Positions 42,794-52,281 of a DNA stretch of 64,000 bases are shown here, piece after piece. Location: NCBI GenBank assembly GCA_965224015.1, contig OZ245032.1:3286001-3350000 (forward strand), given 5' to 3'. Numbering within the stretch: position 1 is the first letter of the stretch; every line of letters starts with the position of its first letter. Made by a program: the position numbers and the translations under genes. Under the pieces are notes generated by a model. The model did no database searches and was not told where the DNA came from. It was given only the letters and a program-made list of their open reading frames with translations. This DNA comes from CBDCVD01 sp965224015 (GTDB lineage: Bacteria > Pseudomonadota > Alphaproteobacteria > Rhizobiales > CBDCVD01).

Positions 42794-42851
42794 TTCTATT
42801 AAAACCTGATACGCTCTAATCCATGAGTCCTTGGTAAGGGCCCCTGGTATG
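42794..42851. repeat. Fused C/A fragments
   Basis: TTCTATTAAAACCTGATACGCTCTA is the reverse complement of the C start. It overlaps a truncated A end (ATCCATGAGTCCTTGGTAAG, GGCCCCTGGTA). Together with copies 9 and the two hairpins it makes the whole 42.54-42.85 kb interval a pile-up of repeat debris. Confidence 0.55.
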
Positions 42852-42888
42852 AATGGCCGGTTGCGACGAGACAAGACAAAACAAGACT

Positions 42889-44265
42889 TCAAAAAGGGGC
42901 ATCGGGACCAACCTCAGCGCCAGAAGCCGTTGCAGCATCAAGAGCCGCGATCACATCGTTTACCGCCCGTTCAACAATGCCGCTATCGTCTCCCTCTCCC
43001 ATGACCCGAATTATCGGCTCTGTCCCAGAAGGCCTGATCACCAGACGCCCCTGTGCGCCGAGGCGGCTTTCGGCATCATTGATCGCTTCCTTGACCGCGT
43101 GATCCTCCAGAGGTTTTCCGCCGCTGTAACGGATATTTCTAAAGATCTGAGGAACCGGTTCAAAAAGGCTGCACACCCGGCTCACCGACATATCTTGCGC
43201 GCGCACCACCGCCAAAACTTGAAGAGCCGCAACCAATCCATCGCCGGTCGTCGTATAATCAGAGAGGATAATGTGTCCCGACTGCTCACCGCCCACGTTA
43301 TAGCCGTTGGCGCGCATGTGCTCGGCCACATAGCGGTCACCAACCTTCGTGCGCACCAGACGTAAATCAATATCGCGAAGATAGCGCTCGAGCCCAAGGT
43401 TTGACAACACCGTTGCCACAATCCCGTCGCAGGCCAGGCGACCCGTCTTTTTCCAGGAACTGGCAATCACCGCCATCAATTGATCCCCGTCGACAATGTT
43501 ACCATTCTCATCGACAATCAGGACACGGTCCGCATCCCCATCAAGGGCGATCCCCACATCGGCGCGAACTTCGTGAACTTTATCCCGAAGCGCCTGAGGT
43601 GCGGTTGAGCCGCAGTTGTGGTTAATGTTGAACCCGTCGGGGCTCACGCCAATGGGAAACACCTCCGCCCCCAGTTCCCAAAGGGCCTCCGGTGCGACCT
43701 TGTAGGCTGCACCATTGGAACAGTCGATCACCACACGAAGGCCGTTCAAGTCCAAACTGCGTGGCAAGGTGCGCTTGGCATATTCTATGTAGCGGGCAAC
43801 ATTGAAATCATCGCGTTTGGCACGGCCAATGTCCCTGGGTTGTGCAAGACGCCCACTAAGATCCTGATCCATCAGGGTCTCAATCCTGGCCTCCAACGTG
43901 TCGGAGAGCTTGAAGCCGTCGGGATCAAACAGTTTGATCCCATTGTCCTCAAAAAGATTATGCGAGGCCGAAATCATAACCCCAAGATCAGCGCGCAGAC
44001 TGCGGGTCAGCATCGCCACCGCAGGGGTCGGCATGGGGCCCAATTGAATGACGTCCATCCCCACGGAGGTAAAACCGCAAACAAGCGCTGACTCGATCAT
44101 ATAGCCGGAAAGACGCGTGTCCTTGCCGATCACCACCCGGTGGCGATGCCCGCCGCGCCTGAAAACAAGACCTGTGGCCATTCCCACCTTCAGGGCGATA
44201 TCGGGGGTTACCGGCTCTCTGTTTGCGGTTCCGCGGATGCCGTCGGTGCCAAAGTAACGTCGCAT
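42889..44265 (-). CDS. glmM: Phosphoglucosamine mutase
   Basis: Converts glucosamine-6-phosphate to glucosamine-1-phosphate for UDP-GlcNAc, hence peptidoglycan and LPS. 458 residues from ATG 44265 (MRRYFGTDGIRGTAN). The frame is open 38 codons further up but the family starts here and GGGAG precedes. Signatures: the phosphoserine loop MISASHNLFEDNGIKLF, the metal loop DGDADRVL, the sugar-binding GEQSGHIIL and the phosphate-binding RPSGTEPIIRVM. 119 bases separate it from ftsH; folP, often between them, is absent. Confidence 0.97.
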   Translation of the reverse strand: MRRYFGTDGIRGTANREPVTPDIALKVGMATGLVFRRGGHRHRVVIGKDTRLSGYMIESALVCGFTSVGMDVIQLGPMPTPAVAMLTRSLRADLGVMISASHNLFEDNGIKLFDPDGFKLSDTLEARIETLMDQDLSGRLAQPRDIGRAKRDDFNVARYIEYAKRTLPRSLDLNGLRVVIDCSNGAAYKVAPEALWELGAEVFPIGVSPDGFNINHNCGSTAPQALRDKVHEVRADVGIALDGDADRVLIVDENGNIVDGDQLMAVIASSWKKTGRLACDGIVATVLSNLGLERYLRDIDLRLVRTKVGDRYVAEHMRANGYNVGGEQSGHIILSDYTTTGDGLVAALQVLAVVRAQDMSVSRVCSLFEPVPQIFRNIRYSGGKPLEDHAVKEAINDAESRLGAQGRLVIRPSGTEPIIRVMGEGDDSGIVERAVNDVIAALDAATASGAEVGPDAPF

Positions 44266-44384
44266 AAATTCCAAACTCCCGACGCGCCGCCCCCGGTCCA
44301 TCAACGATATCCGCGCCGCCCTCATCCAGTTATGTCTTCCTGCCGGGGCATCAGGCTGGTTTTCAGAACAAAATGTCAAGCGCT

Positions 44385-46331
44385 TCAGGCTTGTGGTTGT
44401 GGCTCCATGGGACCGTCCGGATCGCTGGTGGTGGCGTTGGGATCATCATCCTGGGAGGCGGCACCCGTGGTCGGGACCGCCGATCCCTTCTTGTGGGATG
44501 TATCGTCGAAATCCTCCCGTACCGGCGGTTTCCCCTCAAGCAGCGCTTTAATCTCGTCACCGCTCAACGTTTCGTACTCCAGTAGTCCTTTGGCGATCGT
44601 ATGCAATTGATCCAGGTGCTCATCAAGGATAGACTTGGCGGTATCGTAGCCGTTGTCAACAAAGCGCTTGATTTCACTATCGACGAGCTTTTGCGTTTCG
44701 TCGGAGACGTTCTGGGTTCGTGCGACGGAATGCCCCAGGAACACCTCTTCTTCGTTTTCCCCATAAGCCAGCGGTCCCAAGGCGTCGCTCATGCCAAATT
44801 GGGTGGCCATGGCGCGGGCCAGTTTGGTGGCCATTTGAATATCCGCAGAAGCTCCGGAGGTGACCTTTTCGTAACCAAAGATGAGCTCCTCGGCAACACG
44901 CCCGCCCATGGAGACCGCCAGGTCCGCATAGCATTTTGCGCGGGTTAGCGAAATCTGATCGCGCTCTGGCAACCGCATGACCATGCCAAGAGCGCGGCCT
45001 CTTGGAATAATCGTTGCTTTGTGTATCGGGTCGGAGGCCGGCATATGCAGGGCTACAAGGGCGTGACCGGCCTCATGGTAGGCGGTGAGTTTCTTCTCCT
45101 CTTCCGACATGACCAGGGTGCGCCGCTCAGCACCCATCATCACCTTGTCCTTGGCGTCCTCGAACTCTTGCATAGTCACAAAGCGTTTGGAGCGACGCGC
45201 TGCCAAAAGGGCGGCTTCATTGACCAGGTTCATCAGGTCAGCCCCGGAAAACCCCGGGGTCCCGCGGGCAACCGTTTTAAGATCGACATTGGGCGCCAGG
45301 GGCACATTACGAATGTGCACCTTGAGGATTTTCTCACGACCGATAATATCCGGATTAGGAACGACCACCTGTCGATCAAACCGGCCTGGGCGCAAAAGCG
45401 CCGGATCAAGCACATCCGGTCGGTTTGTTGCGGCGATCAGAATAATGCCCTCATTGGCCTCAAATCCGTCCATCTCCACCAGTAGCTGGTTCAGGGTCTG
45501 TTCGCGCTCATCGTTACCCCCGCCAAGGCCCGCACCGCGATGGCGCCCCACGGCATCAATTTCATCGATAAAGATGATACATGGAGCGTTTTTCTTGGCT
45601 TGCTCAAACATATCGCGGACGCGGCTGGCACCAACACCAACAAACATTTCCACAAAATCAGAGCCGGAAATGGTAAAAAATGGAACATTGGCTTCGCCGG
45701 CAATGGCACGCGCGAGGAGCGTTTTACCCGTTCCAGGAGGGCCAACAAGCAAAACACCGCGCGGGATACGCCCACCAAGGCGTTGAAATTTCTGCGGCTC
45801 CTTGAGGAATTCCACAATTTCCTCCAGGTCCTCTTTGGCCTCATCAACCCCTGCGACATCCTCGAATGTCACCCTTCCATGGGTCTCCGTCAGTAATTTT
45901 GCTCGCGATTTGCCAAAGCCCATGGCGCGTCCCCCGGAGCCCTGCATTTGCCGCATTAGGTAGAACCACACCCCGATGATGATCAAAAGCGGTAAGCCGT
46001 TCAGCAAAAAACTGCCCAAAGTCAGGCCATCCGACTCGGGTTGGGCAACGATCTCGATATCCTTTTCCCGCAGCAAGGGGATAAATTCGGCTCCCGGTGG
46101 CGCAAAGGTCTTGAAAGTTCCCCGAGTTTCGTCACGGTAGCGGCCGGTGATCTCCCCTCCCGAGATTGTCACCTCTTTCACGCCCCCAACATCGACCGCA
46201 TCAAGAAACTGCGAATATGTAATCTGTGTCGTTCCATAGGGCTGGTTAGCGCCCTGAAACATGTTGACAATAATAAGCAACGACACCAGGATCGCGCCCC
46301 AAATCAGCAAATTGCGAAAACTTGAATTCAT
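44385..46331 (-). CDS. ftsH: ATP-dependent zinc metalloprotease FtsH
   Basis: Membrane-bound AAA+ protease that degrades unstable and misfolded membrane proteins. 648 residues. TM1 (NLLIWGAILVSLLIIVNMF), periplasmic domain to about residue 105, and TM2 (GSFLLNGLPLLIIIGVWFYLM). Walker A GPPGTGKT, pore loop FVEMFVGVGASRVRDMF, Walker B CIIFIDEIDAVG, second region of homology ATNRPDVLDPALLRPGRFDR, and zinc motif HEAGHAL with the third ligand Asp downstream. The C-terminal tail is acidic. The order ftsH - glmM is common in proteobacteria. Confidence 0.98.
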   Translation of the reverse strand: MNSSFRNLLIWGAILVSLLIIVNMFQGANQPYGTTQITYSQFLDAVDVGGVKEVTISGGEITGRYRDETRGTFKTFAPPGAEFIPLLREKDIEIVAQPESDGLTLGSFLLNGLPLLIIIGVWFYLMRQMQGSGGRAMGFGKSRAKLLTETHGRVTFEDVAGVDEAKEDLEEIVEFLKEPQKFQRLGGRIPRGVLLVGPPGTGKTLLARAIAGEANVPFFTISGSDFVEMFVGVGASRVRDMFEQAKKNAPCIIFIDEIDAVGRHRGAGLGGGNDEREQTLNQLLVEMDGFEANEGIILIAATNRPDVLDPALLRPGRFDRQVVVPNPDIIGREKILKVHIRNVPLAPNVDLKTVARGTPGFSGADLMNLVNEAALLAARRSKRFVTMQEFEDAKDKVMMGAERRTLVMSEEEKKLTAYHEAGHALVALHMPASDPIHKATIIPRGRALGMVMRLPERDQISLTRAKCYADLAVSMGGRVAEELIFGYEKVTSGASADIQMATKLARAMATQFGMSDALGPLAYGENEEEVFLGHSVARTQNVSDETQKLVDSEIKRFVDNGYDTAKSILDEHLDQLHTIAKGLLEYETLSGDEIKALLEGKPPVREDFDDTSHKKGSAVPTTGAASQDDDPNATTSDPDGPMEPQPQA

Positions 46332-46463
46332 AATACCCTGCTTGTTATCGATAACGGACTTGCAGTCAGAAGGTCCAAGACATGTTGCGTATGCTTGCCC
46401 ACCCTTGATAAGGCGAAGAGATTAACGAATGGCGTGCAAAGGCAAGAAACTCGCAGCCTGCCG

Positions 46464-46538
46464 CTAGAGCGTATCAGGTCTTAATAAGCGCATCAGGTCT
46501 TAATAGAAGCAATTCTGTTTCTCGATTGGCGGACGCCC
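46464..46538 (+). repeat. C element with internal partial duplication
   Basis: CTAGAGCGTATCAGGTCTTA is followed by a second TCAGGTCTTAATA, so the first ~18 bases are duplicated inside the copy. It ends AATTCTGTTTCTCGATTGGC. Located upstream of ftsH. Confidence 0.7.
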
Positions 46539-46659
46539 AACGCATCTGATCGTAAGCATTTTTCGTCATGCACACAACCTGATCTGATGCTGATTGTTGC
46601 AGAGCCCACAAACACCTCGCTGTATGGGCATAACCACCCGCTCCCCTTTATGGCCTTTA

Positions 46660-46795
46660 GATCAGCTTGGCGTTAGTTGTACCCATTTTGCTATGGGGAC
46701 ACCTAAACGTATAAAGCTGATCGCCCTCTAAATCTATAGCAAAATGCGAGAAGAATGCTCAATGCTCATGATTCCAACTAAACGCATTTTGCGGT
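46660..46795 (+). repeat. B element copy
   Basis: GATCAGCTTGGCGTTAGTTG ... ATAAAGCTGATCGCCCTCTA, then ATAGCAAAATGCG ... CGCATTTTGCGGTA. Both hairpins are recognisable; the right end is slightly changed. From here to 46882 the only other feature is a 12-bp direct repeat GTCAAGTGTAAT (46839 and 46852). Confidence 0.75.
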
Positions 46796-46882
46796 AAAAC
46801 ATGATATCCCTTATTACATGGGGAAAGGCAAGCCCATGGTCAAGTGTAATAGTCAAGTGTAATTGACAAAATCGGAATCGTC

Positions 46883-46933
46883 AGAGCGTGTGATGTCTTA
46901 ATAGACCCCATTCTGTTTCTCGATTAACGGGCA
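46883..46933 (+). repeat. C element copy
   Basis: AGAGCGTGTGATGTCTTAAT ... CATTCTGTTTCTCGATTAAC. Degenerate relative of the C repeat, 67 bases before the end of the methyl-THF methyltransferase gene. Confidence 0.6.
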
Positions 46934-46999
46934 TTCCCACGCCACCCATCACGGCACACGCGCGGTCCTATCCAGCATGAGGAAAGACTCGGTTCAGCC

Positions 47000-47917
47000 C
47001 TATCCACGTCGGCGGCGTCGGCTACCGCGACGGCGGTCACGTCCGGCTCCCTCGCCTGCACCGCCCTCTCCTGAGGGCTCCCGGTATGTTTGTATCCAGC
47101 GCATGCAATTGGGATCGTTTCCCATGACCACGTCGGCACCACGAATACCGGTCATCTCTTCGTTATGCAGGGGATTGGCAATCGCCGACGTTAGGCCAGC
47201 GCCGATGGCCATGGGAATGAAACTCTGATTGAGACCGTGGCGGTTGGGCAGACCAAAGCTGAAATTCGATGCGCCGCAAGTGGTGTTGACTTTCAGTTCC
47301 TCGCGCAGCCGGCGCAGTAAGTATAGCGATTGAGTACCCGCCGAAGACACGGCCCCAACGGGCATAATCAGCGGATCAACCACAATGTCCTCACGAGGCA
47401 CACCATGGTCCGCTGCGCGCTCGACAATCCGCTTGGCCACGGCAAACCGATCGTCAGGGTTTTCGGAAATCCCCGCCTCATCATTGGAGATTGCCACCAC
47501 GGCAGCGTTATGCTTTTTCACCAGGGGCAACACCGCCTCAAGGCGCTCCTCTTCGCCGGTTACCGAGTTTACCAGCGCCTTGCCCTTGTAGACCGCCAGA
47601 CCAGCCTCCAGCGCCGCCACGATCGATGAATCGATCGACAACGGTACGTCGGTAATGGATTGCACCAACGCAACGGTCTCGGCGAGAATGCGGGGTTCAT
47701 CAGCAAGAGGGATGCCGGCGTTAACGTCGAGCATGTGGGCGCCGGCTTCCACCTGAGCCAGGGCATCCCGGGCCACGCGGGAATAATCTCCCTGTTTCAT
47801 TTCCGCTGCCAAAAGCTTTCGCCCGGTCGGATTGATCCGCTCGCCAATGATCACAAAAGGGCGATCAAATCCGATGACCACCTCCTTGGTTGCCGAGCTG
47901 AGACGGGTTTGTGTCAT
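47000..47917 (-). CDS. Methyltetrahydrofolate:corrinoid methyltransferase (pterin-binding domain)
   Basis: 305 residues from ATG 47917; the long frame upstream overlaps metF and is discarded. The core is a DHPS-like TIM barrel of the AcsE/MtgA/MetH type: FVIIGERINPTGRKLLAAEM, GAHMLDVNAGIP, PLSIDSS, KALVNSVTGEEERL, AVVAISNDEAGI, DPLIMPVGA and NTTCGASNFSFGLPNR. It moves a methyl group between methyl-corrinoid protein and tetrahydrofolate. The last ~25 residues are an unusual Gly/Arg tail (GEGGAGEG, RRRGSRRRRRG). It follows metF after 13 bases on the same strand. Confidence 0.88.
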   Translation of the reverse strand: MTQTRLSSATKEVVIGFDRPFVIIGERINPTGRKLLAAEMKQGDYSRVARDALAQVEAGAHMLDVNAGIPLADEPRILAETVALVQSITDVPLSIDSSIVAALEAGLAVYKGKALVNSVTGEEERLEAVLPLVKKHNAAVVAISNDEAGISENPDDRFAVAKRIVERAADHGVPREDIVVDPLIMPVGAVSSAGTQSLYLLRRLREELKVNTTCGASNFSFGLPNRHGLNQSFIPMAIGAGLTSAIANPLHNEEMTGIRGADVVMGNDPNCMRWIQTYREPSGEGGAGEGAGRDRRRGSRRRRRG

Positions 47918-47930
47918 GGACTTTGCCTTC

Positions 47931-48937
47931 CTAAATGGGTGCAACCGCTGCAATCTGTTCCGGTGTCCAGGGCTTTCTGTCGCCAAGAACGCCAGACGCC
48001 CGGATAATTTCGGCAACTGCCTCTTCCTGGCGATAGGCCATAACATGCACGCCGGATACGCCCTCGATGGTTTTGATTTCCTGGATGAACTCGACGCATA
48101 GTTTGCGCCCTTCCTGTTTTTCCTTTTCGGCACCTGCAATGCGATCAAGAACCGCGTCCGGAATATGCACTCCTGGCACATGGGACCTGATCCAGCGCCC
48201 CGCCCGGGCAGACGCAAGTGGTCCAACGCCAATGAGAATAAAACACTGCTCGTGCAGCCCCAAATCGACGACCCGCTTCATGTAACGTTTGAGCATGGGA
48301 ACATCAAAGCAGTACTGGGACTGGACAAACTGAGCCCCAGCCGCGATTTTCTTGGCCAGACGCAAGGGGCGAAACCGATAAGGCGGAGCGAAGGGATTGA
48401 TGGCGCCTCCCAAAAACACATGGGGGGGCGAGGTCAGCCTGCGCCCCGATAAAAACACGTTCTCATCGCGCATCATTTTTATGGTTTGGAGCAACGACAT
48501 GCAATCGAAATCGAACACCGGCTTGGCGTCCGGTTGGTCTCCCGCCTGGACCCCGTCTCCGGTTAGGCAGAGCATGTTGGCAACCCCCATGGCCGCCGCG
48601 CCAAGCACGTTGCCCTGAATGGCAATGCGATTGTGATCACGACATGAGATTTGCATAACCATGGAATAGCCGCGCCGCGACAAGAGGGCGCAAATGCCAA
48701 CGCTGGACATGTGACAGTTTGCCCCGGAACCATCGGTCGCATTTATGGCGTCCACATAGCCATCAAAAACGCCGGCGCGCTCGTAGACTTCAAACGGGTC
48801 CGCCGAATCGGGAGGGTTCAGTTCTGCCGTAACCGCAAAATCGCCTCGCCGTAAAACGCGCTCAAGGCGTCCGCGGGAGGTGTGCCCAGGGATCGGATCA
48901 AGCGGTGCACCGGGATCATAAGGTGTCATCTCTGGGG

Positions 48938-48941
<4 letters not shown>
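47931..48941 (-). CDS. metF: Methylenetetrahydrofolate reductase
   Basis: FAD enzyme that interconverts methylene-THF and methyl-THF, about 336 residues. TIM-barrel features: FAVTAELNPPDSADPFEVYERA (catalytic Glu region), INATDGSGANCHMSSVGICALL, ISCRDHNRIAIQGNVLGAAAMGVANMLCLTGD, GGAINPF and AGAQFVQSQYCFD. The ATG at 48941 overlaps the stop of the upstream cysteine-rich partner (ATGA). With the methyltransferase downstream it is placed to oxidise methyl-THF arising from demethylation, rather than to serve only methionine synthesis. Confidence 0.92.
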
Positions 48942-49456
<515 letters not shown>

Positions 49457-49580
49457 TGATCGCTAATCCAATTGCACAGATGCATCCATTAATATAAAGG
49501 GCTACGTGGGCAGTAAGCAGGCCACACCGTTCGATGGTGAGGATAAGCATTGAATATCCGGTCGCATAACAGTGTTCTGG

Positions 49581-49870
49581 TCAAAAAGCGAAATCGTGAA
49601 GGCGGAAAACGACGTTGCGGGTCCGCGCCAGCCGTCTGGCGTTTTTGAGCCAGTTGAAGCGCCGTTCGATCCGATCATGCAAGCCATACAGGAACTCGTC
49701 GACGGCAATGGGGTCTTTCCGGCACTTGCGCCCTACAATGATCGACACGCCAGCGTGTTTCTCAAAATAATCCCTGATCGTGTCTGAATCATAGCCCTTG
49801 TCGGCGATCAGCGCCTTGACCGGCAGTATGTCGTCCTCGGGCAAGAGGTTGTACCCCTTGTAATCAGAAA
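49581..49870 (-). pseudogene. IS5-family transposase, C-terminal fragment
   Basis: LPVKALIADKGYDSDTIRDYFEKHAGVSIIVG and DEFLYGLHDRIERRFNWLKNARRLARTR are the last two conserved blocks of IS5-type transposases, including the DKGYDSD Asp and the ERRFNWLK Glu region. The N-terminal half and the element ends are gone. The left part of the frame joins unrelated YD-repeat sequence, so this is debris. Confidence 0.75.
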
Positions 49871-50477
49871 ACCTGGCCGCCGCGCGCCACCTCCACACCC
49901 CCGCCCCTGGAGAATTGCCAGTTGAAGAAGGTATCGCTGGGCTGCGCTCGGCCCGCTTGCCGTTTGCTCGAGCGATAAGTGGTGAATGTGTGGCCAATAT
50001 AAGCATCGCTGCCGCCGGGGCCGCGCGTCTGCGGCCCATCCAACACGCCTTTGGCGGCGATGTTCATGGCAGGGTCGTAGCGGAAACCCTTGCCCGGCCC
50101 GTCGCCAAAGCGGGTCTCGTTGATCTGGCCATTGACATTATAGGTATAGGTTGTCTTGATAGGTATAGGTTGTCTTGCCCCAACGGCTAGCAGCAATGGA
50201 CGTGGGTTCAAAAAACCGGTTCCAGCCATACGTGCGTTCCAGCGCCATACCGGCTGGCGCGCCGCCACTACGCTGCTGGCTGGCGCGGGCGAGCGGCTCC
50301 CTCAGCGCCTTGCCCGCCCACTGGCGGGTGAGCTGGTCGATTTTGTCGTGCGCTTGCGAGAGACGAAAACCGACCGCACTTTCGCGTCGCTTCTCCCGAC
50401 CCAGCGCACCGTACATACAGGTCCAGCGGCGGCCCGACCGCGAACATCAGGCTCAACACGATTATACCCGTCTTCAC
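49864..50477 (-). pseudogene. YD-repeat (RHS-type) protein fragment with frameshift
   Basis: Two frames each carry pieces of one RHS/YD-repeat protein. ERTYGWNRFFEPTSIAASRWGKTTYTY is in one (50138-50416). TTYTYNVNGQINETRFGDGPGKGFRYDPAMNI is in the other (49864-50268). They meet at a 19-bp tandem duplication (50141-50178). No start, delivery domain or toxin tip is left. YD-repeat proteins are large secreted polymorphic toxins or surface proteins; this copy is dead. Confidence 0.75.
50141..50178. repeat. 19-bp tandem duplication that breaks the YD-repeat frame
   Basis: TAGGTATAGGTTGTCTTG plus one base, twice in tandem. Because 19 is not a multiple of three, the frame shifts; both sides encode KTTYTY. 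Removing one unit joins WGKTTYTY to NVNGQINET. Confidence 0.9.
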
Positions 50478-50628
50478 TGCCAGGAAAACCGGAGCAGGTT
50501 TGCTACTTTTTTAATAGTGCCGCCGCCGCTACCACCTCCCGCATCCCCTCGGGACAAGCCACCAGGCCGTGCGCCGTACAAGAGATGGGGCCTCTTGTCT
50601 GATGAGGATGTGCTCAGCTGGTCAGCAG

Positions 50629-51351
50629 TCAGCCTGCCGATGCGACCGCCAAAGCATTGTGTTTGCGTTTCATCCAGTCCTTGGCGGTCTCCACCGCCAT
50701 GGCGGCGTCGCGGCAATAGGCATCGGCACCGATGGACTCGGCGAACTCCTCGTTCAAAGGTGCACCCCCCACAAGCACGATGTGATCATCCCGCATACCC
50801 TTTTCCACCAGTGTATCGATCACCACCTTCATGTAAGGCATGGTGGTGGTCAAAAGCGCAGACATGCCCAGGATCTGCGGCTTGTGCTCTTCGATTGCCG
50901 CCAGATAATCGTCGACGGAGCTGTCGATCCCGATATCGATGACCTCAAACCCGGCGCCCTCCATCATCATCGCTACCAAATTCTTGCCAATGTCGTGGAT
51001 ATCGCCCTTGACGGTGCCGATCACCATCTTGCCCATGCGCGGGGCATCGCTTTCAGCAAGCAAAGGCTCAAGGACCGCCATGCCGGCTTTCATGGCATTG
51101 GCCGCCATCAAGACCTCCGGCACGAAAAGAATGCCATCGCGAAAGTCGATACCGACAATGCGCATGCCCTCGACAAGGGCGACATTCAAGGTTTTGGGCG
51201 CATCCCAACCGCGATCCAACAGGATCTGGGTTCCCTCGGCAATCTCGTCAGCAAGGCCGTCGTAGAGGTCGTCGTGCATTTGGGCGACAAGGTCCTCATC
51301 TCCCAGCGCCTTTAAATCAATATCTTCAATATCGTCAATATCGTCAACCAC
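50629..51351 (-). CDS. Corrinoid (cobalamin-binding) methyltransferase-activating protein, MtgC/MtmC type
   Basis: 240 residues. The N-terminal helical cap (about 25-110: VAQMHDDLYDGLADEIAEGTQILLDRGWDAPKTLNVALVEGMRIVG) precedes a Rossmann-like B12-binding domain with DIHDIGKNL (the DxHxxG His that ligates cobalt), MSALLTTTMPYMK and VGGAPLNEEFAESIGADAYCRDA. It carries the methyl group between the MttB-like enzyme and the methyl-THF methyltransferase. No ATG is available; GTG 51351 with AGGATAAG upstream is preferred. The acidic N-terminus (VVDDIDDIEDID) is unusual. Confidence 0.85.
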   Translation of the reverse strand: MVDDIDDIEDIDLKALGDEDLVAQMHDDLYDGLADEIAEGTQILLDRGWDAPKTLNVALVEGMRIVGIDFRDGILFVPEVLMAANAMKAGMAVLEPLLAESDAPRMGKMVIGTVKGDIHDIGKNLVAMMMEGAGFEVIDIGIDSSVDDYLAAIEEHKPQILGMSALLTTTMPYMKVVIDTLVEKGMRDDHIVLVGGAPLNEEFAESIGADAYCRDAAMAVETAKDWMKRKHNALAVASAG

Positions 51352-51578
51352 GCTACTTATCCTAAAGGAGTGTGCAAAAGAGGGGGTAAACACGGGTTCA
51401 AAGGTCAAGCCCTTTCCATAGCAAAATCAAGTGAATTTAGCTATCGCATGCAAGACATGAATTAAGCGGCGGGCGACAATTGGTCGCACCAACGGGCTCA
51501 TTTGCGATTTGTGAATTTTTTTCCATAAAGTGTCAATAGAAAATCGCTACCCGCGTCACGGCTGCCGACGCCGACCAT

Positions 51579-52001
51579 CTATCGCAGTTTGCCGTGATCG
51601 CTGGCAGGATACTGGGGCAGTTGATCATTGATGATTTCGTAATCCGGCAGATCGTCGGTATAGATATGACCGGCAACCGCCAGGCCCGAGGGCTGATCAA
51701 AATTACCAGCAGCAATGCTGATGTGCTCTGGATCAGCGTTCGCTTGCCAAAAAATATTGGCACCGCAAGTGTTGCAAAAACCCCGGCGTGCCCATGAGGA
51801 TGATGGGTACCACGTCAAGGTTCTATCGCTTAAAAATGTCAATTGCGATATCTTGGCCCGCGTATGACAGGCGTTGCCCATGGTCAACCGGCACTGGGGG
51901 CAGTAGCACTTGATCACACCCCGTAAACGCCCGATAGTGCGAAAGGTAATGCCGCCGCACAAGCATCGTCCGTGCCGTTCCTCGCTGGATTGCGTGCCCA
52001 A
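51579..52001 (-). CDS. GFA (CENP-V/GFA-domain) zinc-binding protein
   Basis: 140 residues. Zinc ligands in GRCLCGGITF, YCPQCR and FCNTCGANIFW mark a GFA-fold protein. The family is named after glutathione-dependent formaldehyde-activating enzyme, but that activity is not general, so formaldehyde handling here is only suggested by the one-carbon neighbours. It starts at TTG 52001, with AAGGAG eight bases upstream that supports the non-ATG start. The promoter region is the tandem A pair inside a B fragment. Confidence 0.82.
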   Translation of the reverse strand: MGTQSSEERHGRCLCGGITFRTIGRLRGVIKCYCPQCRLTMGNACHTRAKISQLTFLSDRTLTWYPSSSWARRGFCNTCGANIFWQANADPEHISIAAGNFDQPSGLAVAGHIYTDDLPDYEIINDQLPQYPASDHGKLR

Positions 52002-52039
52002 AACAATAGCTCCTTTTGCCTATAGCAAAATGCGTTTAA

Positions 52040-52140
52040 TACCAGCGGTATTGGCTTTATGTACACGCCGTCTGGTGTACTGCCTTGATAACACACCTCT
52101 TTGACGCTAATCCATGAGTCATTGGCAAGGACCCTTGGTA
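52040..52140 (+). repeat. A element, full copy 10 (tandem pair)
   Basis: 101-bp forward copy, TAA on both sides, followed after that single TAA by a second copy. Nearly identical to its partner. Confidence 0.92.
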
Positions 52141-52143
52141 TAA

Positions 52144-52244
52144 TACCAGCGGTATTGGCTTTATGTACACGCCGTCTGGTGTACTGCTTTGATAACACAC
52201 TTACTTGGCGCTAATCCATGAGTCATTGGCAAGGACCCTTGGTA
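52144..52244 (+). repeat. A element, full copy 11 (tandem pair)
   Basis: Second member of the pair, same orientation, TAA on both sides. It differs from copy 10 at only a few bases (e.g. ACTTACTTGGCGCTAA against ACCTCTTTGACGCTAA), so the duplication is recent or the elements are under little drift. Confidence 0.92.
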
Positions 52245-52281
52245 TAATAGGAATCATGGGCGCAGCCAAACGCAGGCTGAT

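Larger units (their letters stand above)
52020..52259 (-). repeat. B element fragment split by two tandem A elements
   Basis: CTATAGCAAAATGCGTTTAA (52020-52039) and TAATAGGAATCATGG (52245-52259) are the two sides of a B 3' half in reverse orientation. They are interrupted at the same TAA position as the copy at 5.8 kb. The rest of B is missing. Confidence 0.75.

Noticed and set aside
47918..48232. N-terminal extension of the methyl-THF methyltransferase frame
   Set aside because: It overlaps metF completely; the conserved fold and the 13-base spacing to metF support ATG 47917.
51579..52001. Formaldehyde-activating enzyme as a sure part of the one-carbon pathway
   Set aside because: The family name is misleading and its members have diverse or unknown roles; only the neighbourhood suggests it.
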